Source: Cladorhizidae sp. MBARI D1340-BT2
Taxonomy: Eukaryota; Porifera; Demospongiae; Poecilosclerida; Cladorhizidae
Assembly (NCBI GenBank): GCA_028752905.1
Contig: JAQNBH010000015.1
Coordinates: forward strand, 36,500,163-36,564,162
Direction of reading: 5' to 3'
Length of the DNA stretch: 64,000 bases
This document shows positions 1-10,900 of the stretch, one piece after another. Both the position numbers and the translations under genes were made by a program. The stretch's first letter is position 1. Every line of letters starts with the position of its first letter. Below the pieces are notes generated by a model, which saw only the letters and a list, made by a program, of their open reading frames with translations, was not told the origin of the DNA and did no database searches.

Positions 1-695
1 AGTATCAGTTACGTGTATGCGTATTAGCTTTCCCACCAAGGCAATGTAATTATAGAGGCATCAATTTTACTAATATGACCGCACCTATTATTAGCCATTG
101 TTTCTTGATGACCTTCTTGGTGCTCATTTCCAGGACACTTCTAGACTCTTTCCCAACCTTCTAGTTTGGCAGGTAATTACTTTTCCGTGTCTATAAAGTC
201 CCAAACACTTTTCAATATGCCAGCAATTATGCATTTGGCTCTTGTAGAATGCAGAGCCTGGAGCAAGAATAGTTGTCATCTTTTGCTAAGCAGATCTTGA
301 AGGATGTTCATAGTTCTTAGATTAATATACTTCAGAGAGTAATATCAGTCGCAACATATGCTTAAAAGGCTATTGCTAGCTCATTCTATCACCTTCGCTC
401 CTTTGTAATCTGGCTTGAGACACTTATTTCGTCTAAAAGTTTAGCTCCTTCTTTAGCCGTTGTCTGCTCTGTCCTCCATTTTTTCAGTTGGAGTGCATTA
501 TTTAGCAAAAGTGTTTAGCCACTGTGTGTGGCAATGTTAAGCACTGTTTTTCTTGCAGGTTGAGGTTAGAAGTCAGACATTTAATCATCAGACTTTATAG
601 CAAAATATGCTTTTTAGGTTTTTAGTTAAATGTATATCACTTTTGATTCTAGCCCTCGGTGCTCTTAATTGAAGATCAGTATATGAGATCTCCCT
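1..695. repeat. Left arm of long palindrome (inverted copy of 2598-3095)
   Basis: Read on the minus strand this stretch matches 2598-3095 with few differences, and also matches 54780-55470. The match is still good at base 1, so the palindrome arm runs out of the window. Shared landmarks are the run around 'gggagatctcatat', the 'aacgtctgacttctaacc' run and the end near 'cgtaactgat'. The right arm is shorter because of indels. No coding sequence is recognised. Sequence comparison was by eye. Confidence 0.85.
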
Positions 696-2595
696 CTGTA
701 GGCAAGGAAGAAGTGAGAGATATGATGGGAATGCCTGTGGTGCTGTAACTATTGCACTTTAGAACCAACAGAAACCAATAATACATTGTCACACAGTCAC
801 AGATTTGGTTTACTTTTCTTTTCTGACCTTCCGTAAAGGTCAGTGGCTGCCTTTGGCTAAGTTTATAGTAGTTCATTTGATACTTGATACTAATTTTATA
901 TAGTGCCATATTAGTACTGAACTCTTGATTAACAAGTGGGAGCTGAGTACGGAAACTAGGAGAATCGGAGGAAATCACAATCACAAAGTTGAAGTAAAAT
1001 TGGGAGCTCTCCCACTTTATAGGGAGCCTTGGAGCCGATGATCCATAATGATCAAAGAAGTTTGAAGAAGTAGATGCTGGCAGGGGGACTAGTACTCAGG
1101 AAGAAATGTCCGGTACTAATTGGTCCACATTCCTCGACCAGGAAGAATTATGTCCTGCAGAAAATAAAAGCTGATGGTTATAGACCCACTCAAGATGAGG
1201 AATTTAAGACTCAAGTGCAGAGCTGATGGAGGTACGTGAAAAAGAGTGTATAAATATAAATGAGGATTTAGCAATCTCATGTATATTGATGATTTGTTCA
1301 TAATTATGATTTTGCATAATTTCACTCAAATTACGATCAAAATTACATGCAGCAGTGATAATTAAAATGAGCTTCCATGCCCTCAAGCAATACTGAATGA
1401 AAGGAGCTGCTCATTGTGACAGTACTTTGTAGTGTCTGACAAGCTACAGTCATGTTCTGTAGCTGAGACTTGATATTCTCTAGTAGATGCATTGGCTGGA
1501 GTGGTATGACCACAATATCAGATTAATTTAAGAAGCTGTATGAAGAAAATTAAAGCATCATTTATGTCATGAAATATTTTATTAACTAGTAGATATTAGC
1601 TATGTGATCAAATAAATAGCCGCCCCAATTCAATAACTTGTAATGTATAATTATTATATATTGCTATTATAGTTCTTTAAGCACATCAGTATATGCAAGG
1701 TATTTTGTGTATATCAAGGTTGGAAACAGGAAAAAGTGGGAGGGGAGGATGAGGGGGGAATTATTGTCGTAACATTTGCACATCATATTGTAGTTGTTTT
1801 GGTCTGTTCAGTCTATACATTGAGAGAATAAATGATATTATCTCGAGTGCTTGACTATAATATTGCATAGAGAGGGACAAAAAATAAAGACAAGACAAAA
1901 AATGAATTCTATTTTTTGTCAATGTTTCAATCAAAAACTTTTGCCTTCTTTCATTGTATACTTACTAAACTTGTAAAGAATTGTTAATGTGGTGTGACAT
2001 TTCAACAAGAGTGACACCACATGATACCAAATGAACAAACTATTTGCAAGTTTAGCAGGTATGCTAGCAAGTTGTGTTAAAAGTTCTAGCAGCCTCTCAC
2101 TAGCTTGCATTGACAATTAGTGTGTTCTCCAATGCCACTCATGAATCTTCTTCGGCCCATGTTGGTTAACCCACAATCCAATGAACTCCTATATGTGATA
2201 TGGACTCCATGTTTACAACTTACTGGTTTTTTTTACTGATGCTATATTTCTCTGTGCAATGCTGTAGCATACTTAACAATGGTAAATGGTAAAGGTAAAT
2301 AATCAATTGAACATAAGTCCTAACAGTATTTAGGTATCTATATATTGTTAATTCTTGTGTTGCAATGCATTAGTGCCATGACTATAGTATCTTAGAGATA
2401 AATGTTTATTTGCTGTGTTGTAGCATGTCAGTAAGTGGTTAGTTTCTGTGTGTTGTTGCTTTTTCAGTTCTAAGTCGAGTTCAATAAAACAACTGCTTCT
2501 CGAGCTGGAAATTGCCTGTGTTACATCTGGCGTAGTTGGCAGGATAGAAACCCATGGGAAAGGACTCGAGTTAAAATGGCAGCTGGACCACCAGT
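696..2595 (-). repeat. Palindrome spacer: inverted copy of 52854-54790
   Basis: The whole stretch is the reverse complement of 52854-54790, with the same small open frames (a 102-residue, a 69-residue and a 61-residue frame) on the opposite strand. None of these frames resembles a known protein and they carry indels between copies, so I treat them as non-coding. In unit 3 the order is spacer then arm. Here the spacer is inverted and flanked by both an inverted and a direct arm. Confidence 0.8.
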
Positions 2596-2597
2596 AC

Positions 2598-3095
2598 AGG
2601 GAGATCTCATATGCTGATCTTCAATTAAGAGCATGCCAAGCAGCCCTAATAATGAGGGCTAGAATCAAAAGTGATATACATCTGATCATTAAACGTCTGA
2701 CTTCTAACCCCAACCTGCAAGAAAAACAGTGCTTAACATTGCCACACAGTGGCTAAACACTTTTACTAAATAATGCACTCCAACTGAAAAAAATGGAGGA
2801 CGGAGCAGACAACGGCTAAAGAAGGAGCTAAACTTTTAGATGAAATAAGTATTTCAAGCCAGATTACAAAGGAGCGAAGGTGAGAGAATGAGCTAGCAAT
2901 AGCCTTTTAAGCATATATTGCGACTGATATTACTCTCTGAAGCATATTCATCTAAGAACTATGAACATCCTTCAAGATCTGCTTAGCAAAAGATGAGGAC
3001 AACTATGGCTAATAATAGGTGCGGTCATATTAGTAAAATTGATGCCTCTATAATTACATTGCCTTGGTGGGGAAGCTAATATGCATGCACGTAAC
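2598..3095. repeat. Right arm of palindrome; start of unit 1
   Basis: Inverted relative to 1-695 and direct relative to 54780-55470 and, more divergently, to 38695-39250. From here unit 1 runs collinear with units 2 and 3 up to the receptor gene. A 102-residue plus-strand frame at 2448-2756 crosses the spacer/arm junction and is not conserved in the other copies. Confidence 0.8.
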
Positions 3096-3347
3096 TGATC
3101 CTTTTTTCAATAAGATTTAGACCAGCATTTCAGACTCCAGTACCATACAAATTGCAGTCTGTAATGATAACATGTAGGGAATTCTTAACTGTTGCTTTTT
3201 CTTTCTAAACACTGAGAGGCTGAGCAAACAGAATTTACAGTATTAACTCTACACACCTAATAATCAGCTTTTGCATATTTATAATAGGGTCATAAAAAGT
3301 CCTCTGAAACCTGACAGTTACTAATCAAGTTATATATAAGTAATCTT

Positions 3348-3915
3348 ATGCTTCAGAGCTAGATGTGTAACTAACATTATGCTCCAGAGCTAGATGTGTA
3401 AGTAACATTATGCTCCAGAGCTAGATGTGTAAGTAACATTATGCTCCAGAGCTAGATGTGTAAGTAACATTATGCTTCAGAGCTAGATGTGTAAGTAACA
3501 TTATGCTCCAGAGCTACATGTGTAAGTAACATTATGCTCCAGAGCTAGATGTGTAAGTAACATTATGCTCCAGAGCTAGATGTGTAAGTAACATTATGCT
3601 CCAGAGCTAGATATGTAAGTAACATTATGCTTCAGAGCTAGATGTGTAAGTAACATTATGCTCCAGAGCTAGATGTGTAAGTAACATTATGCTCCAGAGC
3701 AAGTAACATTATGCTCCAGAGCTAGATGTGTAAGTAACATTATGCTCCAGAGCTATAGATGTGTAATTAACATTATGCTTCAGAACTAGATGTGAAAGTA
3801 ATATTATGCTTCAGAGCTAGATATGTAAGCAACATTATGCTTCAGAGCAGATGTGTAAGTAACATTATGCTTCAGAGCTAGATGTGTAAGCAACATTATG
3901 CTTCAGAGCTAGATG
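3348..3915. repeat. 31-bp minisatellite, about 18 copies
   Basis: Tandem repeats with a 31-base period. Each unit contains 'gagctagatgtgtaagtaac' followed by 'attatgctcca' or 'attatgcttca'. One copy near 3700 is shortened and one near 3755 carries a small insertion. The same array sits at the matching place in units 2 (about 9 copies) and 3 (about 8 copies). The units are contiguous with no unique spacers, so this is not a CRISPR. Confidence 0.95.
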
Positions 3916-6330
3916 TTTAGAAAACTAGATATCTTGTAATATAACCAATTGTTTATTTAAAAGAAATGTGTAAGCAACCTGAACTAATGGGAATGAGGAA
4001 ACTGTGTGTATCCCGTGTGTAATTCAGCTGGGGAGGAAAAATTGTGTTAGGCAGTGTGTTTGAACATTCTATAAGAGATGATGACAAGGACAGGAAAGCT
4101 AAAAGCAGCAGTGGTAAATATTGAGAAAGAATTTTGTTTGGCTGTTATAAAAATATATCGATGTCAATTAGCATCTTGATGAAAAACATCCATATTGCTG
4201 TTTCAAACAAAGCATATTGATAGAACATGCCATAGCTACTCCGTACTATATGGCATTAACTCACCTGCCATTACCTGAAGAGCTTTGATAACCTGTTTTG
4301 ACAGAAAAGTAACAATTTCTGGCAAACCGATCAAAAACTATATCTATATCTATATAATTATATACTATATATAACAATATTATATACATAGGACGAGGCA
4401 TAACCGCCTGCAATTAGAGTAATCTAAGTTTAGAGATCTGCCTGGCTAGATAAATGCCTTCAGCTATTATGACGTATAGTTAACTGATGGCTAACACAAT
4501 TACTTTAACCTGAAGCATACACACATGACATGGTAACAACACAAGTATGCTGTATAAAAGAAATAAGCTATAGTCATTATGGGGATTGTGCAACACTATT
4601 ATTCATCCAGTGAAGTCATTAATTTTACTAACACACACTTCAAGTAACAACAACTATAGTAGAGAATGCTCTCTCACACACACACATTTATAGCAGCTGA
4701 AAGTGTTTAACAACTAAGGGGCTGCCAATGAGAGCTTTAGTTAGTGATATGAGCTTTTTGGGGGGTAGGAGGGATGATAATGAGTGGGTCAAACAACATA
4801 GAGAGAGCTCACCTGATGTGTGGGATCATATCCTTTTTGTTGACAAAACTGATATACAGAAGACATAGAGAAGCATGTCTTTATATAATTATTATGTCCA
4901 TCTGTTTATATTCTATACACTCTAAAACTACCCGAATAAAGCTCACAAGCTATAGCCATAATTATGTTCTGAATTAGAAAGACCAGAAGATAGTATACCG
5001 GAATACTCAGACACAGGGTTGGTTTCAGGTAAATTAAAGTGATCTTGAGGTGTTTTAAGGTACCAGCTAGTGTACGGGGCCAAATGCTATGGGGAAGGGA
5101 AGAGTGTAGGCAGGCCACCTACTCGCAGAATGTACAATTTGCATTTGAATAAATCAGTGTTAAAATAATGGTTGCACAAAAAGTTGCCTGACCAGCCTGA
5201 CCAATTACTTCAGTCCTTATGTATACACAAGACATGAACTAAAATTATATATTTAGTGAAAGCGGGTTTTCAATGTGGACCACAAATAGTAGTCAATGCT
5301 AAGAGGAGCTGATAAAGTGACAATTTTGGAATTGGTCGATCCCACAATATTTTGGGGGGAAATGAGATCCCCTCCCCCAATCACGGGGAATAATGTCAAA
5401 AAAATACACCTCGACAATACCAATCATAACTTCCACCCACTACCCTCTATCAACATAAGTTTTGTACCAAAATGTAGCTTAGTAAATAAGCTGTATTTAA
5501 CTTTTGTCATAGATATTTTTTATGCCAAGGTGTCAGCCAGGCAATCCAACTTTTACCCGGTCCTTGAATTAAAAACCATTAATAATGCTAAGTGGTTTAT
5601 GGTAAGAGTACATGTAGTAGTTTCACCTAAACTATTTGAATCAGTATGATAATGCACCACATGAGGGGGGGGGGGAAATCCCATACAAACGGCATGCAGA
5701 TATGCTGGTCTACATTCTCATAACAGTAAAAATATAATTATTAGCTTTAAGCATTCTGGTGATATATAAATTATGGAGTTCGGGTAAGAAATTAAGGGAG
5801 AAATTTGTGTCAAATTCTTCTAATCGAACGCAACGCGATTCTTCTTCATTCCTTGCTGGGCTTCTGATGAAAATAGTGAGTGCAAAAGCTGTCGTAACTG
5901 CATCATAAAATGTTCAAATGTTGTGAAACTTGGAATATGACTGCAAATACACCATTTAAAATAGGTTGAAATTTTTTTTTTAAAGTGAAAAATTAGATTA
6001 TTCCCCCCTTATCATCTCCTGGTTCATGCTAATTCAGAACATATGTAGTTTTGCAATGACTTTCTCAATAACCAACTGACAATTTGTTACTCAATGTTCC
6101 TACTAGATGAGATTATTGAGTTGTATGAAATGTAATATAGCTACCAATGTAGACTACTAGCATTTACAGGACCTTTTACTTTAAAAAATAATATATACCA
6201 AATATAAGAGCTTAAAAAAGCAGTATGGTATTGGTGTCAAATGTTTTAAATATTGCACTCTAGATATTTATTACATAATTAGAACGCAATTCAATATGTA
6301 AATAAATTGATAATTAACTTAAACTTTGTT
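3916..6330. other. Unit 1 non-coding stretch, no gene recognised
   Basis: Collinear with 39770-41970 in unit 2 and 55893-58730 in unit 3, with many indels. Contains TA-rich dinucleotide tracts near 4340-4390 and G/C homopolymers near 5668. A 117-residue open frame at 5296-5649 is broken in both other copies and resembles nothing known, so it is not called as a gene. Confidence 0.6.
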
Positions 6331-6404
6331 ACTTGAAGACTCGACTAGTTGCTCTAGCCTTCATCAGCATTATTTCTGATGAAGGCTAGAAGAAATGTCC
6401 AGTA
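6331..6404. repeat. Foldback motif copy, two opposing hammerhead-like cores
   Basis: The minus strand contains 'gctgatgaaggctagagc' followed by 'aactagtcgag'. The plus strand contains 'ctgatgaaggctagaag' followed by 'aaatgtcc'. The motif recurs at 15138, 34527, 37709, 43060, 50811 and 58730. It combines CTGATGA, a short hairpin and a GAAAC-GTC-like end, most clearly in the 50811 copy. This copy is degenerate. Confidence 0.6.
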
Positions 6405-6527
6405 AATTTTAAATATATTCTACTATGTCAGTGGGAGGTCATTGAGAGATTCTTCTCGTTTTTTAATGTTTCATTTTGGTTCCTCTGCATAAATAGCATC
6501 ATCCTTCAAGAACTTGTAGCAGTTGCT

Positions 6528-6785
6528 CAGGATAACTCCAGAACTAAACAATCACAGCTGTCTCTATCATGTTTATACTTAAGTATATAAACATACATCA
6601 TGTCAGGATAACTCCAGAACTAACAAAATTAATGATAGCAGTCTTTATCATGTTTATACTTAAGTATTATGCACATATATAAACATACATCATGTCAGGT
6701 CAGGATAACCCCAGAACTAACCAATCATAGCAGTCTTCATCATGTTTATGTATATGCACATAATTATATAAACATACATCATGGG
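6528..6785. repeat. ~86-bp tandem repeat, about 3 copies
   Basis: Repeats begin 'caggataactccagaacta' and end near 'acatacatcatg', each with an ATGTTTATACTTAAG-like block. The matching arrays in units 2 and 3 have about 4 and 5-6 copies. Short open frames in it are by-products of the repeat. Confidence 0.85.
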
Positions 6786-7012
6786 TCACAAGTGGTTCCA
6801 AATGGTTGTTTAATATCTGCGCTGACAGAGTAAAGCTTCTAAGTAAACCAACTGGCCTTCTACTTCTTTGCAGTGAACATGCAGCAGTTACTGAATCACC
6901 TCAGCCAAAAATTGCTCACACACAAGCATGGTTATGCATTGGGTATTTGGAGTCTACTATTAGTAAAATTATTGCACACAAGTGATGGGTTGGGAAGGGG
7001 AGGATGGGGTCG

Positions 7013-7032
7013 GGGGGGGGGGGGGGGGGGGG
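7013..7032 (+). repeat. Poly-G run of 20 within G-rich tract
   Basis: Twenty consecutive G's inside a G-rich stretch (about 6985-7045). The corresponding sites in units 2 and 3 are also G-rich but differ in length. It is a candidate for unstable or four-stranded DNA, and also a place where assembly length may be wrong. Confidence 0.9.
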
Positions 7033-7522
7033 AGGTGGGAGGGGATGGACTAAATTTGATGATAGTAGTATGTAGACAGATTGTTAAAAAAAATTGTATG
7101 GACTATCTTAGCAAAGAAGTCATGGCATGCTGGAAATGTTTTCCTTTGCGGTAAAGATTGCTGAAACTACTATTAAAATGTAAAGAGGCTGCCAAAGTGA
7201 GTTTCATCTGAGACACACGCTGAGTGGTGTATAATTATATGTATTTTTGGCATTTTGCCATTTTGAAATGGGCTGAGAGCAGAAACATCAAAAAATAAAT
7301 TAAGGGACCAAACCGAAATAGGGAGTGCTATTGCACCATACACAAGATATTACATCACACATTTCTACAAACCCTAAAATAACTTCTGCTGTTGATGAAC
7401 TGTTACACTAGCACTATTGCTAACACCATGATATTGTCACATGTTTCTTTATTATAGCTACACAAGGAGAGAACTTCCGTGTAATGGAATAAGCATGACA
7501 ATTGCGGCGCACGAATTTTGCA

Positions 7523-7690
7523 CAAGTATGATATAATATGAACTGAAGGTTTCCGACAGTGCGAGCTTACAAGTTAGACTAGTGAAGCCTTTTCATATAA
7601 TATGTCTGCCAACTGCGATTTGGATGGTGAAGGTGTTGAAGGAACTTCAGTAGCTGTAGTCCAGTAGACTATGAGCGCCTCAGCGGACTG
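7523..7690. other. Segment inverted relative to unit 2, upstream of signal exon
   Basis: In unit 1 this ~170 bp lies between 'aattttgca' and a run of A's followed by 'gtaac'. In unit 2 the same two flanks enclose the reverse complement (44618-44794). It lies 170 bp upstream of the receptor start codon, so it probably falls in the promoter or 5' leader. A 75-residue minus-strand frame (7574-7801) spans it and is not supported as a gene. Confidence 0.8.
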
Positions 7691-7856
7691 AAAAAAAGTA
7701 ACCTGTGTAAACCCCCCACCTGAATTAAACCCCACCCGCCGGAAACTAGCACGTTTTTGGGGGTTGGTGCCCGAGCTGAAGTTACTGGAAGAACAAAGCA
7801 AGTTACAGCCAGTGAATAGTTACCATTGAGAAGCGTCTACTGACTCTACTCTCTAT

Positions 7857-7944
7857 ATGTTTTGCGTGGCGACAATGGAATGGATTATTCTAACAAGCTT
7901 AGCGCTTGCTCTTACAGCACTTCCGTCAGTGGAGGGACAAACAT
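7857..7944 (+). CDS. Exon 1: signal peptide
   Basis: Encodes MFCVATMEWIILTSLALALT and then ALPSVEGQT before donor gtaagt at 7945. The hydrophobic core ILTSLALALTAL followed by a small-residue cleavage region fits a secretory signal. Translation could begin at the internal methionine (codon 7). The exon ends in phase 1. The unit 2 copy (44936-45013) has lost about 11 bases and is out of frame. Confidence 0.8.
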
Positions 7945-10900
7945 GTAAGTGGGCAGCTGTTGCAAGGAAGCTGCTTTCTATGTTATTTTAAACTGCTTGT
8001 TAGCTTGTAAAAGAAAGTGGGATTGGAAAGCTAGACACAAGAAGCTTTGGCAGAGCTTGCCGTCTAATCCTTGAATTAATTTTTTAAAGTTTTTATCTAA
8101 GCTTTAGCATTATATATGTAGCTAGCTGCAGTGGTCAACATAGGTTGTGACTGCTGAAGAGTCCCCACACCTGCCATGGTTGTAGTGTTAGGGGTGTTGT
8201 AGTGTTAGGGGTGTCAAATAAAACAATATCCAACAACTCAATGAGACTGGGCACCACTTACCCACAAAGCCCCCCCCCCTAACCCCCCAAAAAAAATTGG
8301 GAAGGATGAAGGAGGCAAGAAAATTCTACTTTTTAATGTGTGAAGTTTAGCTGTTGAAACATCTGTACTCTTGCTGCTTATACAGATAGTTAATGCCATA
8401 AACTAACTACTGAGCCACCTTTATTAAATTTTTATAAAAGCACAATGTGAATAGCCAATTATCGGTACGTCCAGTAAGTTGATTCTTGCACTGGAAGTGA
8501 ACTTTATTCACGCTCGACAATCCTGGTTAATTCCGGAAGTAACCTTGCTCAGCTATTAACTACGAAGGTCAGACTCCACATGCTAAAATGCCAATTATCA
8601 CCATCCCGTACCTATTATCGACACCACATACAAATCAATTATCGGCACGGTGTGTGATGTTTATGTTTTTAGCAAGACCCATAACAGATCCATAATACAT
8701 TTTATTTGCTAATAACTTTTACACAGTGACACCATGTTCATACCTGATGTAAACATCATAAATTTGTCACCAAAACAAAGCCATTTTATTACCAAAACAA
8801 ATGTTAAGAGAAGTTATTGCTCTAACATCAATAAATGTAAACATGCTCCACAATGGAAAATAAACAAATCTCTCTTTCATCAGTGTCACAGGTATGAGAG
8901 TCAATACATTGTTCCTGCAATAAATGACAGCCGGCAAACATAACCCATGCGTAGCTAAATATGCACAGGTTTGTCCATTAGGTTGTTTTCTACCAGTAGT
9001 CTATCATCTGAAATCTTCTCTTCTTGAGAACTCCTTTCTCTGATTCTGCTATGCCTTAATCTGTGTACTTGTTTTCTCACATCCGATCTTTCCAACTACC
9101 TGAATGAATCCACCAAGTTTCTTCTACCTGGAAGCAGTTAAATTAGTCCATTGTCCTGGCTTCATGACATGAGTAACCTAGCCAAGATGTCTGCACTGTC
9201 ATGCTCAATGACTGCATGCTGGACAGGTCAAGCATCCTTACTGCTGCAAGAGCTGCTTGCAAGACTTTGCTTTCATTTCTTGCTCCTGCATGTGGTCAAC
9301 AAAGAAGGAGCACTACCATCCTGACCTTCTTCCTACACTGTGGCATCCTAATGGAAATAGGGAACTAGTTGGATAAAGTATCTATTAAGCTAGTCAGACA
9401 ATTCCATGAAACAGACGAGTAGTTCTCTATCATTATGGCTCCAGTCAGCACAACTATGACAGCAATCTAACCAGAAACAAATGCTAAGGCAAACTTATCT
9501 TGCAAGGTTAATGAAGTCTGCAAATAATCAAGAAATGAGAAGCCTTGTCCGATGTACAGCAACAAGAAACTGGTGCAGCTCCTTCTCAATGTCAGGGAAT
9601 GTTCCAGAATATTATCGTAAACTTTGATATTACGAGTGACGTAAGTATGAAAATGATTGGTGCTCCAGGTGCCGATAATTGAGCAATGCCGATGATTGGC
9701 TGTTACGCTAAAGCTGTTTTTCTGGTGTGTATAGGCACTGATATAGCACGTTCATATGCCATGATTATTTCTTGAGCTATCGGCAAACTGGATGAACTCT
9801 ACTGGATGAACTCTACAGTATATAAGGAACCACACACACACAGGATCACATGACACTACCATGTATAGATCAGCTTTGTATAGAAGGCAACTAGTAGCAC
9901 AGAGCACCTGTAATGCTCCACTCCATTGGGATGTTTTACCTTCCTTGCTTTCCCTCCCATTACTGTGTAACATTAATTCTTGTACCGATTACGATATAAA
10001 TGGATGTCAGTTTGTGTAGGAACTGATTCTGCATTGGTTGTGAGCATGATAGTACAGAAGATGCCAGAGTGTATTACGAGACTTATGTAGATGTACAAGA
10101 GATGTACGAGAAATGCCATAGGCCTTTTCACTTTCACTAGCTTTCATTGCTGGAGCAATCTGAGGCCACATTCTCTATCACTGCTCACAAGTCTAGAGTA
10201 GCATGGAATAGTTTAGCTTGACCAACAAGAAGCCATGTTGCAATGTTATATAGTTCACACCTGTGTTAACAACTAGCTCACACATTAGAGCAGCCAAATG
10301 AACACTGCATGATTTATATAATGTCAATGATTTGAGTGTTACATCATATATTATCATTATGTATGTCTAGGTGCTATTACAGAAAACAATATAGTAGTGG
10401 GTGGACCAATTAATTTCCGAGATCCTTCAAAACAATATAGATATGTGCTGCGAGGTATTTCTAAAGGAGGTGAACCTACATCCTTCACTTGGAGAAGAGA
10501 CGGTGTTATCCTCTCCTCTAGTGGCCCCTACAGCATTGCTGACCCAGTACTGAACAACAATGAAAATCCTTGCTCTGACAGATTCTATGAGAGCAAGGTA
10601 ACTGTGATAGGCAAAGTAACTGGAGAGTTCACATACACTGTCAGAAATGAGGTCATGGACAGTGACGTGGTGGGCACACTCACTATAGAAGGTAAGCATT
10701 AATGCAGTATACTAGGTTAATAGAGACATTTGCTCCATAGTACTTCATAGATCAATTCTAATTGACATAATTATTTATTATTAGAAGTGGTTTGGGTCTC
10801 AATGAGGGAGCATGCTGCACACCAGTAGCATTATTGCATTTCAGCTGCAGCATTCTTGAAGTGATGGAATGTGCTGATGTGGAAATTTTGCCATTAGCCT

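Noticed and set aside
2448..2756. 102-residue frame starting MCCCFFSSKSSSIK
   Set aside because: It spans the palindrome junction, and the counterpart on minus at 52854-53045 diverges after about 20 codons.
3348..3915. CRISPR-like array of ~31-bp repeats
   Set aside because: The repeats are contiguous without unique spacers, the genome is eukaryotic, and the array is a minisatellite shared by three units.
5296..5649. 117-residue open frame in unit 1
   Set aside because: The copies at 41795 and 57600-57886 are broken or truncated and no known motif is present.
6873..7154. 93-residue frame with poly-Gly (also at 43844 and 59469)
   Set aside because: The glycine stretch comes from the poly-G run, the frame differs in each unit, and no splice or start support is seen.
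7574..7801. Minus-strand 75-residue frame upstream of the receptor
   Set aside because: Part of it is inverted in unit 2, which destroys the frame, and no known motif is present.
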